Source: an uncultured Marvinbryantia sp. (GTDB taxonomy: Bacteria > Bacillota > Clostridia > Lachnospirales > Lachnospiraceae). Taken from it: DNA of 27,937 nt. The notes beneath the pieces were generated by a model, which had not been told where the DNA came from, ran no database searches, and worked only from the letters and a program-made list of their open reading frames with translations. The DNA is taken from assembly GCA_934373455.1 (NCBI GenBank), contig CAKRON010000024.1:1-27937 (forward strand), written 5' to 3'. The first letter of the stretch is position 1. Each line of letters begins with the position of its first letter. Shown piece by piece: positions 10,601 to 20,250 of the stretch. Position numbers and translations under genes: made by a program.

Positions 10601-11947
10601 TTAATTTGGATTAATCTTTTTTATTAAAATATCAACGGTGTTGCGAACGTTATCATTATTATTAATTTCATATTCAATGGCTTTGCAGCCGTGAATAATC
10701 GTGGAATGATCCTTTCCGCCAAGGAGAGTACCCAGTTCTTTGTACTTAATTTGTGTCATTTTTCTGCAAAGATACATGGCAATCTGGCGTGGAAGAACGA
10801 TTTCAGCATTACGTTTTGAACCTTTCATATCTTCTTTGGAGACATGGAAGTGTTCACTGACGGTATCCAGAATGTATTCCGGTGTAATTACTTTCTTTTC
10901 ATCCGGAGAAATGATGTTTTTCAGGGCTTCTTTTGCAAGTTCCAGATTAATTTCTCTCTTATTTAAATTACCAAATGCAACGACAATATTCAGAGCACCT
11001 TCCAATTCACGGATGTTGGACTTTACATTAGTAGCAATATATTCAATGACGGAATCGTCAATGGTATAACCGTCCAATTCTTCCCGTTTTGTAAGAATCG
11101 CCATTCGAGTTTCGTAATCCGGAGAAGAAATATCAGCAATTAAACCCCATTCAAAACGGGATTTTAAGCGGTCTTCCAAAGTAATCATCTCTTTTGGAGG
11201 CTTATCGGAAGATATAATGACCTGTTTTCCGGCACTGTGTAAGTCATTAAAAGTATGGAAAAATTCTTCCTGTGTAGATTCTTTTCCTATAATAAACTGA
11301 ATATCATCTATAAGAAGAACATCAATATTCCTGTATTTATCACGGAATTTAGACATAGCTGCACTGTTACCGCTTCGGATATTATCAATAACTTCATTCG
11401 TGAAAGTCTCGCTGGTTACATAGAGAACTTTCTTTCCCGGATCCTGTTCCAGAATAAAATGAGCAATAGAATGCATAAGATGGGTCTTTCCCAATCCTAC
11501 ACCTCCATAAATAAACAGCGGATTGTATACTTCTCCCGGTGATTCCGCCACTGCAAGAGAAGCTGCATGTGCAAAATTGTTATTTTTTCCTACCACAAAC
11601 GTATCAAAAGTATAACGTGGGTTTAAATTTGCTTTTTCGAGGAGCAGATTTGTTTTATCCACATCTTTTGATTTTGTTTCCTGTGTTTTTATATTTTCAG
11701 GCAGAATAAAGTCCAAAGAGCAGTCAAGACCGGTCAGTTCAGCAATGGCTACTTTTATAGGAAGCGTATATTTTTTCTGAATATAATTGATTTTCATCTG
11801 GTCATCTACCAGAATTGTTACAATATTATTCCTAAAACTGTGGACTTTTAAAGGTTTTAACCAGGTATCAAAGGATACCTTTGATACTTCATGTTCGACC
11901 ATGACATGATTAAGGATGGCATCCCAGTTTTCTTCTATTACATTCAT
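10601..11947 (-). CDS. dnaA: Chromosomal replication initiator DnaA
   Basis: This AAA+ initiator binds DnaA boxes and melts the origin. In the 448-residue form, domain I starts MNVIEENWDAILNHVMVE. The Walker A motif GGVGLGKTH is at residues 148-156 and Walker B LLIDDIQF ends near 218. The C-terminal box-binding helix-turn-helix contains ELGTLLGGKDHSTIIHGCK. The open frame continues 22 codons further upstream. I chose the ATG at 11947 because AAAAGGAG lies seven bases before it and domain I then has normal length. Clustered DnaA boxes on both sides allow autoregulation. Confidence 0.97.
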   Translation of the reverse strand: MNVIEENWDAILNHVMVEHEVSKVSFDTWLKPLKVHSFRNNIVTILVDDQMKINYIQKKYTLPIKVAIAELTGLDCSLDFILPENIKTQETKSKDVDKTNLLLEKANLNPRYTFDTFVVGKNNNFAHAASLAVAESPGEVYNPLFIYGGVGLGKTHLMHSIAHFILEQDPGKKVLYVTSETFTNEVIDNIRSGNSAAMSKFRDKYRNIDVLLIDDIQFIIGKESTQEEFFHTFNDLHSAGKQVIISSDKPPKEMITLEDRLKSRFEWGLIADISSPDYETRMAILTKREELDGYTIDDSVIEYIATNVKSNIRELEGALNIVVAFGNLNKREINLELAKEALKNIISPDEKKVITPEYILDTVSEHFHVSKEDMKGSKRNAEIVLPRQIAMYLCRKMTQIKYKELGTLLGGKDHSTIIHGCKAIEYEINNNDNVRNTVDILIKKINPN

Positions 11948-11984
11948 GAAAATTCTCCTTTTGCACATAAAATCTCTGTTTATA

Positions 11985-12013
11985 ATATTAAACCAAATTT
12001 CGATAATGCGCAA
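11985..12013 (-). promoter_or_regulatory. Possible dnaA promoter
   Basis: The minus strand has TTGCGC at 12008-12013, a 17-base spacer and TAATAT at 11985-11990. The -10 box is good and the -35 box poor. Degenerate DnaA boxes at 12031-12051 lie just upstream, a position suited to DnaA autorepression. Confidence 0.35.
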
Positions 12014-12030
12014 TCAAAAGTTTGATGGAA

Positions 12031-12288
12031 TGTGTATAATTCTGTGTAAAACTGTTTTTTGATGAAAAAAATATAATTATTCACATGAAATTTACAAAAA
12101 AATGTGGTTCGTGTGGATTACGAAGTGGAAAATGTGAATTTGTGAATGGAACTGTTCACATGATCCACATGCATAAAATCAAGGGTATTTGTGTACAACC
12201 ACATTTTATACACACATTATCACCGAGTTATGCACAAGTTATCCCCACGATGTGGATAACTTTGTGAAAAATATACACACGATCCACA
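12031..12288. other. oriC DnaA-box array upstream of dnaA
   Basis: One perfect box, TGTGGATAA, is at 12251-12259. Single-mismatch boxes are at 12031-12039, 12077-12085 (TTATTCACA), 12112-12120 (TGTGGATTA), 12161-12169 (TGATCCACA), 12206-12214 (TTATACACA), 12228-12236 (TTATGCACA) and 12239-12247 (TTATCCCCA). Weaker ones are at 12043-12051, 12271-12279 and 12280-12288. Four boxes are packed within 54 bp (12206-12259). Bases 12300-12480 downstream are AT-rich without further clear boxes and hold the rpmH promoter. Confidence 0.9.
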
Positions 12289-12386
12289 CATGCAAACAGA
12301 CGAATTTTTAACAGACGGATTAATGTGATCGGGTGAACGGATTCTTTCTATATAATGAAATTTTTTAAAGAATCAAGATAAATTAC

Positions 12387-12415
12387 TTGACGAACTATCT
12401 ATTTATGAATATAAT
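12387..12415 (+). promoter_or_regulatory. rpmH promoter
   Basis: TTGACG at 12387-12392 is followed by a 17-base spacer and a perfect TATAAT at 12410-12415. It lies 93 bp before the rpmH start codon and leads into the right-arm gene set. Confidence 0.8.
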
Positions 12416-12507
12416 TGAAATGATGTTTTTCTACGTAAATTTTGAAGAATAATTACCAATAATGTAAGGATAAACATTTGGTTTGAAAAAAGGAGGTGCC
12501 CCATACT

Positions 12508-12645
12508 ATGGCAAAAATGACATTTCAGCCTAAGAAAAGACAGAGATCTAAAGTACACGGATTCAGATCCAGAATGAGTACTCCAGGTGGAAGAAAAGTA
12601 TTAGCTGCAAGAAGAGCAAAAGGAAGAAAAGTATTATCAGCATAG
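12508..12645 (+). CDS. rpmH: 50S ribosomal protein L34
   Basis: The 45-residue basic protein starts [18 protein letters not shown] and ends GRKVLSA. The central [19 protein letters not shown] is the L34 signature. It binds 23S rRNA in the large subunit. An AGGAGGTG ribosome site lies nine bases before the ATG. It is the first gene of the plus-strand arm, as in nearly all Firmicutes origins. Confidence 0.97.
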   Translation: MAKMTFQPKKRQRSKVHGFRSRMSTPGGRKVLAARRAKGRKVLSA

Positions 12646-12668
12646 GCCGCATTTTGTGGCCTTTTCTT
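12644..12668 (+). terminator. Attenuator-type hairpin between rpmH and rnpA
   Basis: AGGCCGCA (12644-12651) pairs with TGTGGCCT (12655-12662) as an 8-bp stem with one G-U pair and a TTT loop. It is followed by TTTCTT. It overlaps the rpmH stop codon. A partial terminator here would let L34 be made in excess of RnpA (inference). Confidence 0.6.
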
Positions 12669-12694
12669 CATATTATAGGAAAAAAACACGAAAT

Positions 12695-13027
12695 ATGAAA
12701 TTTTCAGAGTCTTTAAAAAAGAACAGGGATTTTCAAACTGTTTATCATCAGGGAAGATCCCAGGCAAACAAATATTTAATTATGTATGCGTTACAGAATG
12801 CTGGAACCAGGAATCGCCTGGGAATATCTGTAAGCAAAAAAGTAGGAAACAGCGTAGTAAGACATCATCTCACAAGACTGGTAAGAGAGAGTTACCGTCT
12901 AAATGAAGAACAATTTAAACCAGGATACGATTTAGTAGTAATCGTAAGACCTTCCGCGAAGGAAAAAGGCTATCATGAAATTGAAAGTGCGTTGCTGCAC
13001 CTGGGGGGAAAACTAGGTATCAGATGA
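12695..13027 (+). CDS. rnpA: Ribonuclease P protein component
   Basis: The 110-residue basic protein assists the RNase P RNA in removing 5' leaders from pre-tRNAs. It starts [20 protein letters not shown], typical of the family, and has [19 protein letters not shown] followed by [10 protein letters not shown]. The usual RNRxKR core reads RHHLTR, with His for Asn and Thr for Lys. The frame opens earlier at a GTG (12656), but that start falls inside the upstream hairpin. The ATG at 12695 fits the family, though its ribosome site is weak. The stop overlaps the yidD start by four bases. Confidence 0.93.
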   Translation: MKFSESLKKNRDFQTVYHQGRSQANKYLIMYALQNAGTRNRLGISVSKKVGNSVVRHHLTRLVRESYRLNEEQFKPGYDLVVIVRPSAKEKGYHEIESALLHLGGKLGIR

Positions 13028-13266
13028 AGCAGATATTGATTCTATTAATCAGATTTTACCAGAAGTATTTATCACCGATGAAGACAACCAGATGTCCTTA
13101 TGTACCTACATGTTCCCAGTATGGACTGGAAGCTATTCAAAAACATGGTGCAGTCAAGGGCAGTATTCTGGCAGCCTGGAGAATATTGAGATGTAATCCC
13201 TTTTCACATGGTGGAATCGATCCGGTTCCGGATGAATTCTTATCTTTTAGGAGGAAAAAAATTTGA
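13024..13266 (+). CDS. yidD: Membrane protein insertion efficiency factor YidD
   Basis: This is an 80-residue protein of the YidD family. It has an amphipathic/hydrophobic N-terminus ([18 protein letters not shown]), the conserved Cys-rich [15 protein letters not shown], and the C-terminal [14 protein letters not shown] motif. It is thought to act at the inner face of the membrane with YidC. It overlaps rnpA by ATGA and yidC by TTGA, so all three are likely coupled in translation. Confidence 0.95.
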   Translation: MKQILILLIRFYQKYLSPMKTTRCPYVPTCSQYGLEAIQKHGAVKGSILAAWRILRCNPFSHGGIDPVPDEFLSFRRKKI

Positions 13267-14564
13267 AAACAACAGTACTTACCAAAAGTAATGTGTTTAT
13301 TATAGGACCAGTAGCTACTTTACTTGGTTTTATTATTAATGCACTTTACTTGTTCTTAAGCGGTGCGTTTAATATTCAGAACATTGGTCTTTGTATTATT
13401 TTATTTACCATTGTTATAAACGTATTGATGCTGCCGCTTACCATCAAACAGCAGAAATCATCGAAGCTGACACAGGTTATGAACCCGGAACTTCAGGCAA
13501 TTGCCAAGAAGTATAAGAACAAAAAAGACCAGGCATCTATGATGAAGATGCAGGAGGAGCAGCAGGCTGTATATGCCAAATATGGTATTTCCCCAATGGG
13601 AAGCTGTCTGCCAATGCTGATTCAGATGCCGATCCTTTTTGCAATGTATCAGGTTATCTGGAAAGTACCTGCTTACGTAAAGAGCGTATATGACATGTAT
13701 ACAGCTTTGGTAACTGAAGTATTAGCATCTACACAGATGCAGACATTCCTTACAGATTTTGCAACTAATGCAAGAGTAAATCTGGATAAGGTTGGATTCA
13801 CCAGTGACTCTGTAGTAGATATTCTTCACAGTATGACGCCAGCGAACTGGGCTGCATTTGCAGAAAAGTTCCCGGATTACAAAACAGTAATCGAACAGAC
13901 TGCTGCACAGTCTGCACACGTAAATCAGTTTTTAACAATTAATATTACAGACGCACCGTTTACAATTATTAAAGATAGTTTTGCAAATCATCAGTGGCTT
14001 GCCCTTATCATTGCCCTTTTGATTCCGGTACTGGCAGGTCTGACACAGTATCTGAATACAAAACTGATTCCACAGCCGGAACCGACCGGAGATGATGCTA
14101 ATAGTGCAATGAATTCTTCTATGAAGACCATGAATACTATGATGCCGCTGATGTCCGTATTCTTCTGTTTTACATTTTCAACAGGTATCGGTATTTACTG
14201 GGTAGCAAGTTCTGCAGTAAGATGTGTCATCCAGATCATTGTAAATAAACGCATGGAAAAAGTAGACATCGAAGAGATGGTAAAACAGAACATGGAAAAA
14301 TACAATGAAAAGCGTGTAAAGCAGGGACTTCGTCCGGAAAATATCAGTGGACAGGCAAAGAAGAACCTGAAGAATCTTCAGAATCCAGTAGTAGAGGATG
14401 AAGAAGAGGTTCGTGTTAAGAATGAAAAGAGACTTCAGAGCATGAAGGATTCAACAGAGTATTATAATAAGACTGCGAAACCTGGAAGTATTGCATCCAA
14501 GGCAAGAATGGTAGAACAGTATAATGAGAAGAGTAATAAGAACGCAAAAAGCTATAAAAAGTAG
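13263..14564 (+). CDS. yidC: Membrane protein insertase YidC/Oxa1
   Basis: This 433-residue insertase places and folds membrane proteins with or without SecYEG. Hydrophobic segments lie near residues 12-33, 42-60, 113-133, 244-262 and 291-326. The motif [18 protein letters not shown] marks the conserved core. About 100 residues (141-240) separate the middle segments, a longer exposed loop than in SpoIIIJ-type proteins. The C-terminal tail is basic and hydrophilic. The start is TTG, fixed by AGGAGG eight bases upstream and by overlap with the yidD stop. Confidence 0.95.
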   Translation: MKTTVLTKSNVFIIGPVATLLGFIINALYLFLSGAFNIQNIGLCIILFTIVINVLMLPLTIKQQKSSKLTQVMNPELQAIAKKYKNKKDQASMMKMQEEQQAVYAKYGISPMGSCLPMLIQMPILFAMYQVIWKVPAYVKSVYDMYTALVTEVLASTQMQTFLTDFATNARVNLDKVGFTSDSVVDILHSMTPANWAAFAEKFPDYKTVIEQTAAQSAHVNQFLTINITDAPFTIIKDSFANHQWLALIIALLIPVLAGLTQYLNTKLIPQPEPTGDDANSAMNSSMKTMNTMMPLMSVFFCFTFSTGIGIYWVASSAVRCVIQIIVNKRMEKVDIEEMVKQNMEKYNEKRVKQGLRPENISGQAKKNLKNLQNPVVEDEEEVRVKNEKRLQSMKDSTEYYNKTAKPGSIASKARMVEQYNEKSNKNAKSYKK

Positions 14565-14579
14565 AGGGAGATCCTAATA

Positions 14580-15521
14580 ATGGAAGAATATATTACCGTC
14601 ACCGCCAAAACGGTGAAAGATGCGATTTTGGAAGCATCTTTAAAGCTGGAAACATTCCGTGATAATATCGAGTACGAAGTAATCGAAGAGGGAAGTACAG
14701 GATTCCTTGGATTCGGAAGTAAGAAAGCTGTTATCAAAGCAAGAAAGAAAGTTGCAGTAGAAGATATTCTGAAGGAAGAAGTAAAAGAAGAAAAACCTGC
14801 CAGAAAAGAAAAGAAAGAATTCAAGAAAGAAAAGAAGGAATTCAAAGAAAATAAAAAGGAATTCAAGAGAGAAAAGAAAGAAAGAAAAGAATTCCAGCAG
14901 GAAAAGAAGGCAGAAGAGAAGCCTGCACCAGTTCCGGAAGAAGTAAAGGAAGTAAAAGAAGAAGTACCTACTGTAGCAGAACCGGCAGCTGAAGCTGTGG
15001 AAGAGACTGTTGAAGTAAGAAAAGAACGTAAAGTGGCAGAACTGACTCCGGAAGAGAAGGAAGAGGTAAAAGAAAAAGCTGTTAAATTTATGAAAGATGT
15101 ATTTGCATCCATCGAGATGGAAGTAGAAGTAAATGCCAGCTTTGAAGACGAAGTACTGAATGTGGAAATGTCAGGAGAAGACATGGGAGTTCTGATTGGT
15201 AAGAGAGGCCAGACACTGGATTCTCTTCAGTACCTGACAAGTCTTGTAGTAAATAAAGGCAGATCCGGATATGTACGTGTAAAGGTGGATACAGAAAACT
15301 ACAGAAATCGTAGAAAAGAAACACTGGAAAATCTGGCAAAGAACATTGCATACAAAGTAAAAAGAACCAGAAGACCGGTATTCCTTGAACCGATGAATCC
15401 ATATGAGAGAAGAATCATTCATTCTGCTCTTCAGAACGATCCTTATGTAACAACTCACAGCGAAGGGGAAGAACCTTATCGTAAAGTAGTTGTAACATTA
15501 AAGAGAAATAACAATCGCTAG
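14580..15521 (+). CDS. jag: RNA-binding protein KhpB/Jag (Jag-N, KH, R3H)
   Basis: The 313-residue protein has three parts. The Jag-N domain (about 3-52) contains GSTGFLGFGSKKA. A charged linker (about 65-155) is rich in Lys and Glu with a repeated KKEF unit. A C-terminal KH domain follows, with the GKRG loop at 207-210, then an R3H domain with RRIIH at 277-281. KhpB, with KhpA, binds many RNAs and affects cell division and elongation in other Firmicutes. It follows yidC by 15 bases, with GGGAG before the ATG. Confidence 0.95.
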   Translation: MEEYITVTAKTVKDAILEASLKLETFRDNIEYEVIEEGSTGFLGFGSKKAVIKARKKVAVEDILKEEVKEEKPARKEKKEFKKEKKEFKENKKEFKREKKERKEFQQEKKAEEKPAPVPEEVKEVKEEVPTVAEPAAEAVEETVEVRKERKVAELTPEEKEEVKEKAVKFMKDVFASIEMEVEVNASFEDEVLNVEMSGEDMGVLIGKRGQTLDSLQYLTSLVVNKGRSGYVRVKVDTENYRNRRKETLENLAKNIAYKVKRTRRPVFLEPMNPYERRIIHSALQNDPYVTTHSEGEEPYRKVVVTLKRNNNR

Positions 15522-15631
15522 ACCAAGCCCAAGGGGGACGAACCAAGGGGGAAACCAAGGGGGACGGAGTTAATGGCTCTTTAGAGCCATTAACTCCGTC
15601 CCCCTTGGTTTCCCCCTTGGTTCCCCTTGGC
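15522..15631. repeat. Large REP-like palindrome between convergent genes
   Basis: Arms 15541-15580 and 15583-15622 are 40-nt exact inverse complements around a two-base centre. The pairing continues outward past a four-base bulge (15529-15536 with 15623-15630). Each arm contains CCAAGGGGG units followed by ACGGAGTTAATGGCTCT. A third copy of the unit lies at the outer left. The element fills the whole gap between the jag stop and the DUF1292 stop. GGGACGG-type palindromes resemble REP elements moved by RAYT/TnpA-REP transposases in other bacteria (inference). It may also block transcription from both sides. Confidence 0.85.
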
Positions 15632-15913
15632 TTACAGTTCGGTATAGAAATCAACAACTGCATTGTATTTTTCATCATCATCAATGACAGTCAGAACGAT
15701 TTCTTCTTCTGTGCAGGTGTCGTCTGCTTCAGATTTCATGAAAAGCATGTGTTCCGGATCATCTGTAACACAATCTCCATCAATTTCTCCGAGTAAAACG
15801 AATTTCTCAGAATTCATCTCGAATTCGTCCAGAATTGCAAATTCTACTTCACTTCCATCATCCATTTCCAGGATAACAGTATCAAATTCTTCCATATTTT
15901 CGGTAGTTCCCAT
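15632..15913 (-). CDS. DUF1292 family acidic small protein
   Basis: The 93-residue protein is very acidic. It starts MGTTENMEEFDTVILEMDDG, followed by a beta-rich core (VEFAILDEFEMNSEKFVLLG) and an acidic C-terminus. This is the DUF1292/YrzB pattern common in Firmicutes, and its function is unknown. AAGGAGA lies about nine bases before the ATG. It is transcribed against the surrounding arm, with its 3' end abutting the palindrome. Family members are often found near other loci, so its place between jag and mnmE may be an insertion (inference). Confidence 0.85.
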   Translation of the reverse strand: MGTTENMEEFDTVILEMDDGSEVEFAILDEFEMNSEKFVLLGEIDGDCVTDDPEHMLFMKSEADDTCTEEEIVLTVIDDDEKYNAVVDFYTEL

Positions 15914-16008
15914 TTCTTGTAATCTCCTTATATTATAATAATCAATGAGTTGCTAACAGTTTAACACAAAAGATATAAGAAAAGCAATGAAAAATGCAGA
16001 TTGACGGT

Positions 16009-16037
16009 TTGTATTATCAAATAAAATCTGCTATACT
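16009..16037 (+). promoter_or_regulatory. Probable promoter of mnmE-mnmG-rsmG
   Basis: TTGTAT at 16009-16014, a 17-base spacer and TATACT at 16032-16037 lie 28 bp before the mnmE ATG. A TTGACG at 16001-16006 is 25 bp from the -10 box, too far to pair with it. Confidence 0.55.
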
Positions 16038-16065
16038 GTTTAGGATATTTTAGGAGGAATGGCTT

Positions 16066-17442
16066 ATGTTTCATACAGATACAATAGCAGCAATTTCAAC
16101 AGGAATGACAAGTTCCGGAATTGGCATCGTTCGACTCAGTGGACCGGACGCAGTTGCAATCGCAGATAAGGTATATGATTCCAGATCCGGAAAGAAACTG
16201 GAAGACATGCCAACACATACCATTCATTATGGGTTTATAAGGGATGGGGAAGAATTTATAGATGAAGTATTGGTTATGCTGATGAGAGGACCAAGAAGTT
16301 TCACAGCAGAAGATACGGTGGAGATCAATTGTCATGGCGGTGTGTATGCAATGAACCGCATTCTGGAGCTGGTAATTCGTAAGGGAGCAAGACCGGCGCA
16401 ACCGGGAGAATTTACCAAAAGGGCATTTTTAAACGGAAGAATTGACCTTTCCCAGGCAGAAGCTGTCATTGATGTGATCAATGCTAAAAATGAATATGCC
16501 CTGAAAAGTTCAGTGAGCCAGTTGAAAGGTTCTGTATTAAAAGTCATTCGTGAAATCAGAGAGAAGATGATCTATCATATTGCGTATATTGAGTCTGCAT
16601 TGGATGATCCGGAACATATCAGTCTGGATGGATATCCGCAGCAGCTGGAAGAGCAGACCAATATGTGGAAAGAAAAACTACAGACTTTGATTGCTTCTTC
16701 AGAAAACGGAAAGCGTATGAAGGAAGGAATTACAACAGTTATTGTGGGAAAACCTAATGCAGGAAAATCTTCACTGTTGAATGTACTTCTGGGAGAAGAA
16801 CGTGCCATAGTAACGGATATCGCAGGAACGACCAGAGATGTGCTGGAAGAACAGATGAGCATGTCAGGTATCAGTCTGAATATTATAGATACTGCAGGTA
16901 TTCGTAATACAGAAGATGTGGTGGAGAAGATTGGTGTAAAGAAGGCAAAATCTTATGCAAAAGATGCGGATTTGATCATTTATGTGGTGGATTCTTCTAC
17001 ACAGCTGGATGAAAATGATGAAGAAATCATTGAATTGATTCGGGACAGAAAGGCAATTGTCTTGTTAAATAAAGCAGATCTGGATCCGGTGACGACAGAA
17101 GCACAGATAAAAGAGCGGTTGGATAAGCCTGTAATTTCAGTATCTGCCAAGGAAGAACAGGGACTGGATCAATTAGAACTTACTGTAAAAAATATGTTTT
17201 ATGATGGAAAAATATCATTTAATGATGAAATATACATTACAAATATAAGACAGAAAGCAGCTTTGACAGAAGCTTTGGAAAGTTTGAATCAGGTGTCAGA
17301 AAGTATACAGAATCAGATGCCGGAAGACTTTTTTTCCATTGATTTAATGAATGCGTATGAAGAACTTGGCAGTATTACCGGCGAGACGGTAGGAGAAGAT
17401 CTGGTAAATGAGATTTTCAGCAAGTTCTGTATGGGAAAATAG
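16066..17442 (+). CDS. mnmE: tRNA modification GTPase MnmE
   Basis: The 458-residue protein works with MnmG to install the aminomethyl-type modification at C5 of wobble U34 in certain tRNAs. The N-terminal domain binds a formyl-tetrahydrofolate derivative. The G domain has GKPNAGKSS at 228-236, [22 protein letters not shown] and NKAD. The C-terminal motif FCMGK has Cys at 455, matching the family FC(I/L)GK end. AGGAGG precedes the ATG. It leads a three-gene run, with mnmG 17 bases downstream. Confidence 0.97.
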   Translation: MFHTDTIAAISTGMTSSGIGIVRLSGPDAVAIADKVYDSRSGKKLEDMPTHTIHYGFIRDGEEFIDEVLVMLMRGPRSFTAEDTVEINCHGGVYAMNRILELVIRKGARPAQPGEFTKRAFLNGRIDLSQAEAVIDVINAKNEYALKSSVSQLKGSVLKVIREIREKMIYHIAYIESALDDPEHISLDGYPQQLEEQTNMWKEKLQTLIASSENGKRMKEGITTVIVGKPNAGKSSLLNVLLGEERAIVTDIAGTTRDVLEEQMSMSGISLNIIDTAGIRNTEDVVEKIGVKKAKSYAKDADLIIYVVDSSTQLDENDEEIIELIRDRKAIVLLNKADLDPVTTEAQIKERLDKPVISVSAKEEQGLDQLELTVKNMFYDGKISFNDEIYITNIRQKAALTEALESLNQVSESIQNQMPEDFFSIDLMNAYEELGSITGETVGEDLVNEIFSKFCMGK

Positions 17443-17459
17443 AAATAGAGGAAAAAAGA

Positions 17460-19343
17460 ATGAATTGTTTAGAAGTAACGACGGATGTGGTAGTAGTAGG
17501 TGCTGGTCATGCCGGCTGTGAAGCAGCTCTTGCCTGCGCAAGACTTGGGTTAAAAACCATAATATTTACGGTCAGTGTAGACAGTATTGCACTTATGCCA
17601 TGTAACCCTAATATTGGAGGAAGTTCCAAAGGTCATCTGGTAAGAGAAATCGATGCCCTGGGCGGAGAAATGGGAAAGAATATTGATAAGACATTTATTC
17701 AATCCAAAATGTTGAATGGGTCAAAGGGACCGGCAGTGCATTCGCTTCGGGCACAGGCAGATAAAAAAGATTATAGCAGCAGAATGAGAAAGGTTCTGGA
17801 GAATACGCCAAATCTGACCATTAAACAGGCCGAGGTGACGGACATTATTGTAGAAGATGGAATTCTTACAGGTGTGAAGACATTTTCCGGCGCAGTTTAT
17901 CATTGTAAAGCTTGTGTATTGTGTACAGGAACCTATCTGAAAGCAAGATGCATTTATGGGGATATCAGTAATTATACAGGTCCAAATGGGCTGCAGGCGG
18001 CAAATCATCTGACAGATTCTCTGAAGGCCAATGGTATAGAGATGTATCGATTTAAAACAGGTACACCGGCCCGTATTGATAAGAGAAGTATTGACTTTTC
18101 CAAAATGGAAGAGCAGTTTGGAGACAAAGAAGTTGTGCCATTTTCTTTTTCAACAGATCCAGAAGATGTACAGATTGAGCAGATATCCTGCTGGCTGACT
18201 TACACAAATGAAAAAACACACGAAATTATAAAAGCAAATCTGGATCGTTCACCGTTGTATTCCGGAATGATAGAGGGAACAGGACCAAGATATTGTCCAT
18301 CTATAGAAGATAAAGTAGTAAAATTTGCAGATAAGAGCAGACATCAGGTATTTATTGAACCGGAAGGACGTTATACGAATGAAATGTATGTTGGTGGTAT
18401 GTCGAGTTCACTGCCTGAAGATGTGCAGTATGAGATGTATCGATCTGTGCCGGGACTGGAGCATGTAGAGATCGTGCGAAATGCCTATGCAATAGAGTAT
18501 GATTGTATTAATGCAAGGCAGCTGAAGCCTACACTGGAATTTAAAGAAATTCAGGGATTGTTCAGTGGAGGTCAGTTCAATGGAAGTTCTGGTTATGAAG
18601 AGGCGGCCGCCCAGGGATTGGCAGCAGGTATCAATGCGGCATTAAAAACACTGGGCAGGGAACAGGTTATTTTCGATCGTTCAGAGTCTTATATTGGTGT
18701 GTTGATTGATGATCTGGTAACGAAAGAGAATAAGGAACCATATCGAATGATGACATCCAGATCGGAATATCGTCTTTTGCTTCGACAGGATAATGCGGAT
18801 CAGCGTCTTACTCCATTGGGACATGAAATAGGTTTGATAGATGATGCTACGTATGAACAGCTTCTTGAAAAGGAAAGACAAATTGAAGAAGAAACAAAAC
18901 GTGTGGAGCATCTGAAAATCGGAGCAAATGCGCAGGTACAGGATTTCCTGGAAGCACATCAGAGCACTCCGTTGAAGACGGGTACAACACTTGGGGAACT
19001 GATTCGACGCCCTGAATTGGATTATCAAATGTTAGGAGAATTGGATCCGGAACGTCCGATTTTGAATCGTGGAGTTGGTGAACAGGTAAATATTAATATT
19101 AAATACGATGGCTATATTAAACGTCAGTTGAAGCAGGTAGAGCATTTCAAAAAGCTGGAAAATAAAAAAATACCAGAAGGTATAAAATATGAAGATATTC
19201 ATGGTCTGCGTATTGAGGCACAGCAGAAACTAAATATGTTTCAACCGGTATCTGTGGGACAGGCGTCCAGAATATCTGGTGTGTCACCAGCGGATATATC
19301 AGTATTATTGATATATATGGAGCAAATGAAAAGACAAAAATAA
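17460..19343 (+). CDS. mnmG: tRNA uridine-5-carboxymethylaminomethyl(34) synthesis protein MnmG
   Basis: This FAD-dependent partner of MnmE has 627 residues. The Rossmann FAD site is GAGHAG at residues 14-19. Conserved cysteines are Cys48 in MPCNPNIGG and Cys279 in [11 protein letters not shown]. The C-terminal tRNA- and MnmE-binding part includes [16 protein letters not shown] and [11 protein letters not shown]. It follows mnmE closely and is followed by rsmG, the usual gidA-gidB layout near the origin. Confidence 0.97.
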   Translation: MNCLEVTTDVVVVGAGHAGCEAALACARLGLKTIIFTVSVDSIALMPCNPNIGGSSKGHLVREIDALGGEMGKNIDKTFIQSKMLNGSKGPAVHSLRAQADKKDYSSRMRKVLENTPNLTIKQAEVTDIIVEDGILTGVKTFSGAVYHCKACVLCTGTYLKARCIYGDISNYTGPNGLQAANHLTDSLKANGIEMYRFKTGTPARIDKRSIDFSKMEEQFGDKEVVPFSFSTDPEDVQIEQISCWLTYTNEKTHEIIKANLDRSPLYSGMIEGTGPRYCPSIEDKVVKFADKSRHQVFIEPEGRYTNEMYVGGMSSSLPEDVQYEMYRSVPGLEHVEIVRNAYAIEYDCINARQLKPTLEFKEIQGLFSGGQFNGSSGYEEAAAQGLAAGINAALKTLGREQVIFDRSESYIGVLIDDLVTKENKEPYRMMTSRSEYRLLLRQDNADQRLTPLGHEIGLIDDATYEQLLEKERQIEEETKRVEHLKIGANAQVQDFLEAHQSTPLKTGTTLGELIRRPELDYQMLGELDPERPILNRGVGEQVNINIKYDGYIKRQLKQVEHFKKLENKKIPEGIKYEDIHGLRIEAQQKLNMFQPVSVGQASRISGVSPADISVLLIYMEQMKRQK

Positions 19344-19428
19344 CTGTATACAAAAATGTACAAATACAGATACAATATAAATAAAATTGTATGAATATCA
19401 ATACAAAAATATGAAACAGGAGAAAAGT

Positions 19429-20163
19429 ATGTCAGAATTTGAAACTTATGATATGACAAAATTCCTGGAAAACTGTAAAAAAATGCATATAACATTATCC
19501 ACAAGGCAGCAGAAACAATTTATTCGTTATTATGAATTGTTAATAGAGTGGAATTCATTTATGAATTTAACAGGTATTACAGATTTTCAGGAAGTTCTTC
19601 AAAAACATTTTGAGGATAGTCTGGCTGTGGTAAAAGGTATAGATTTGAACAACATTCATTCCGTCATGGATGTAGGAACAGGTGCTGGTTTTCCTGGTTT
19701 ACCGTTAAAAATAGCATTTCCACATCTCAAAGTAGTATTGTTGGATTCCCTTGGCAAGCGAGTAAAGTTCTTGAATCATGTAATTGAAGAACTGGAGTTA
19801 GATGATATAACAGCGATACACGGTCGTGCAGAGGATTTCGCAAGAAAAGAAGAGTATAGAGAACAGTTTGATCTGGTTGTTTCCAGAGCTGTTGCAAATC
19901 TTTCATCATTATGCGAGTATTGTATACCGTATACAAAATTAAATGGACAATTTATTTCCTATAAGTCCGGAAAGATAGAAGATGAATTGGAACAGGCAAA
20001 GAAAGCAATCTTTTTGCTTGGGGGAAAACTAAAAGATACAGTGAAGTTCCAACTGGAAAATAGTGAAATAGAAAGATCTTTGGTTATTGTTGATAAAAAA
20101 GAAAAGACAGCGAAAAAGTATCCTAGAAAAGCAGGAATACCTTCAAAAGAACCGTTATCCTGA
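19429..20163 (+). CDS. rsmG: 16S rRNA (guanine-N7) methyltransferase RsmG
   Basis: The 244-residue SAM-dependent enzyme methylates G527 of 16S rRNA. The SAM-binding motif is VMDVGTGAGFPGLPLKI, with VVLLDSLGKRVKFLNHV after it and VVSRAVANLSSL as a later motif. The open frame starts 14 codons earlier at a TTG. The ATG at 19429 has AGGAG six bases upstream and gives the family start. Loss of this gene gives low-level streptomycin resistance in other species. The 85-bp gap after mnmG is AT-rich with small repeats. Confidence 0.94.
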   Translation: MSEFETYDMTKFLENCKKMHITLSTRQQKQFIRYYELLIEWNSFMNLTGITDFQEVLQKHFEDSLAVVKGIDLNNIHSVMDVGTGAGFPGLPLKIAFPHLKVVLLDSLGKRVKFLNHVIEELELDDITAIHGRAEDFARKEEYREQFDLVVSRAVANLSSLCEYCIPYTKLNGQFISYKSGKIEDELEQAKKAIFLLGGKLKDTVKFQLENSEIERSLVIVDKKEKTAKKYPRKAGIPSKEPLS

Positions 20164-20214
20164 TTTGTGAAAAGAAGATATGAAGATGTGCTGGAATTAA
20201 GACAGAAATTTTTT

Positions 20215-20250
20215 GAGGCAGTGATTTCATGAAATCACTGCCTCTTATTT
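20215..20250 (+). terminator. Rho-independent terminator after rsmG
   Basis: GAGGCAGTGATTTCA (20215-20229) and TGAAATCACTGCCTC (20230-20244) form a perfect 15-bp palindrome followed by TTATTTT. It ends the mnmE-mnmG-rsmG run and lies against the 3' end of the convergent hydrolase-like gene. Confidence 0.8.

Noticed and set aside
12085..12267. 60-codon open frame inside oriC
   Set aside because: It lies across the DnaA-box array and has no ribosome site. The array explains the sequence.
14552..15184. Long minus-strand Ser/Phe-rich open frame opposite jag
   Set aside because: It is the shadow of the Lys/Glu-rich linker of jag, and its composition follows from the complementary codons.
19370..19392. 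ATACAAT/ATTGTAT hairpin before rsmG
   Set aside because: It is a 7-bp all A/T-rich stem in very AT-rich sequence and is expected by chance.
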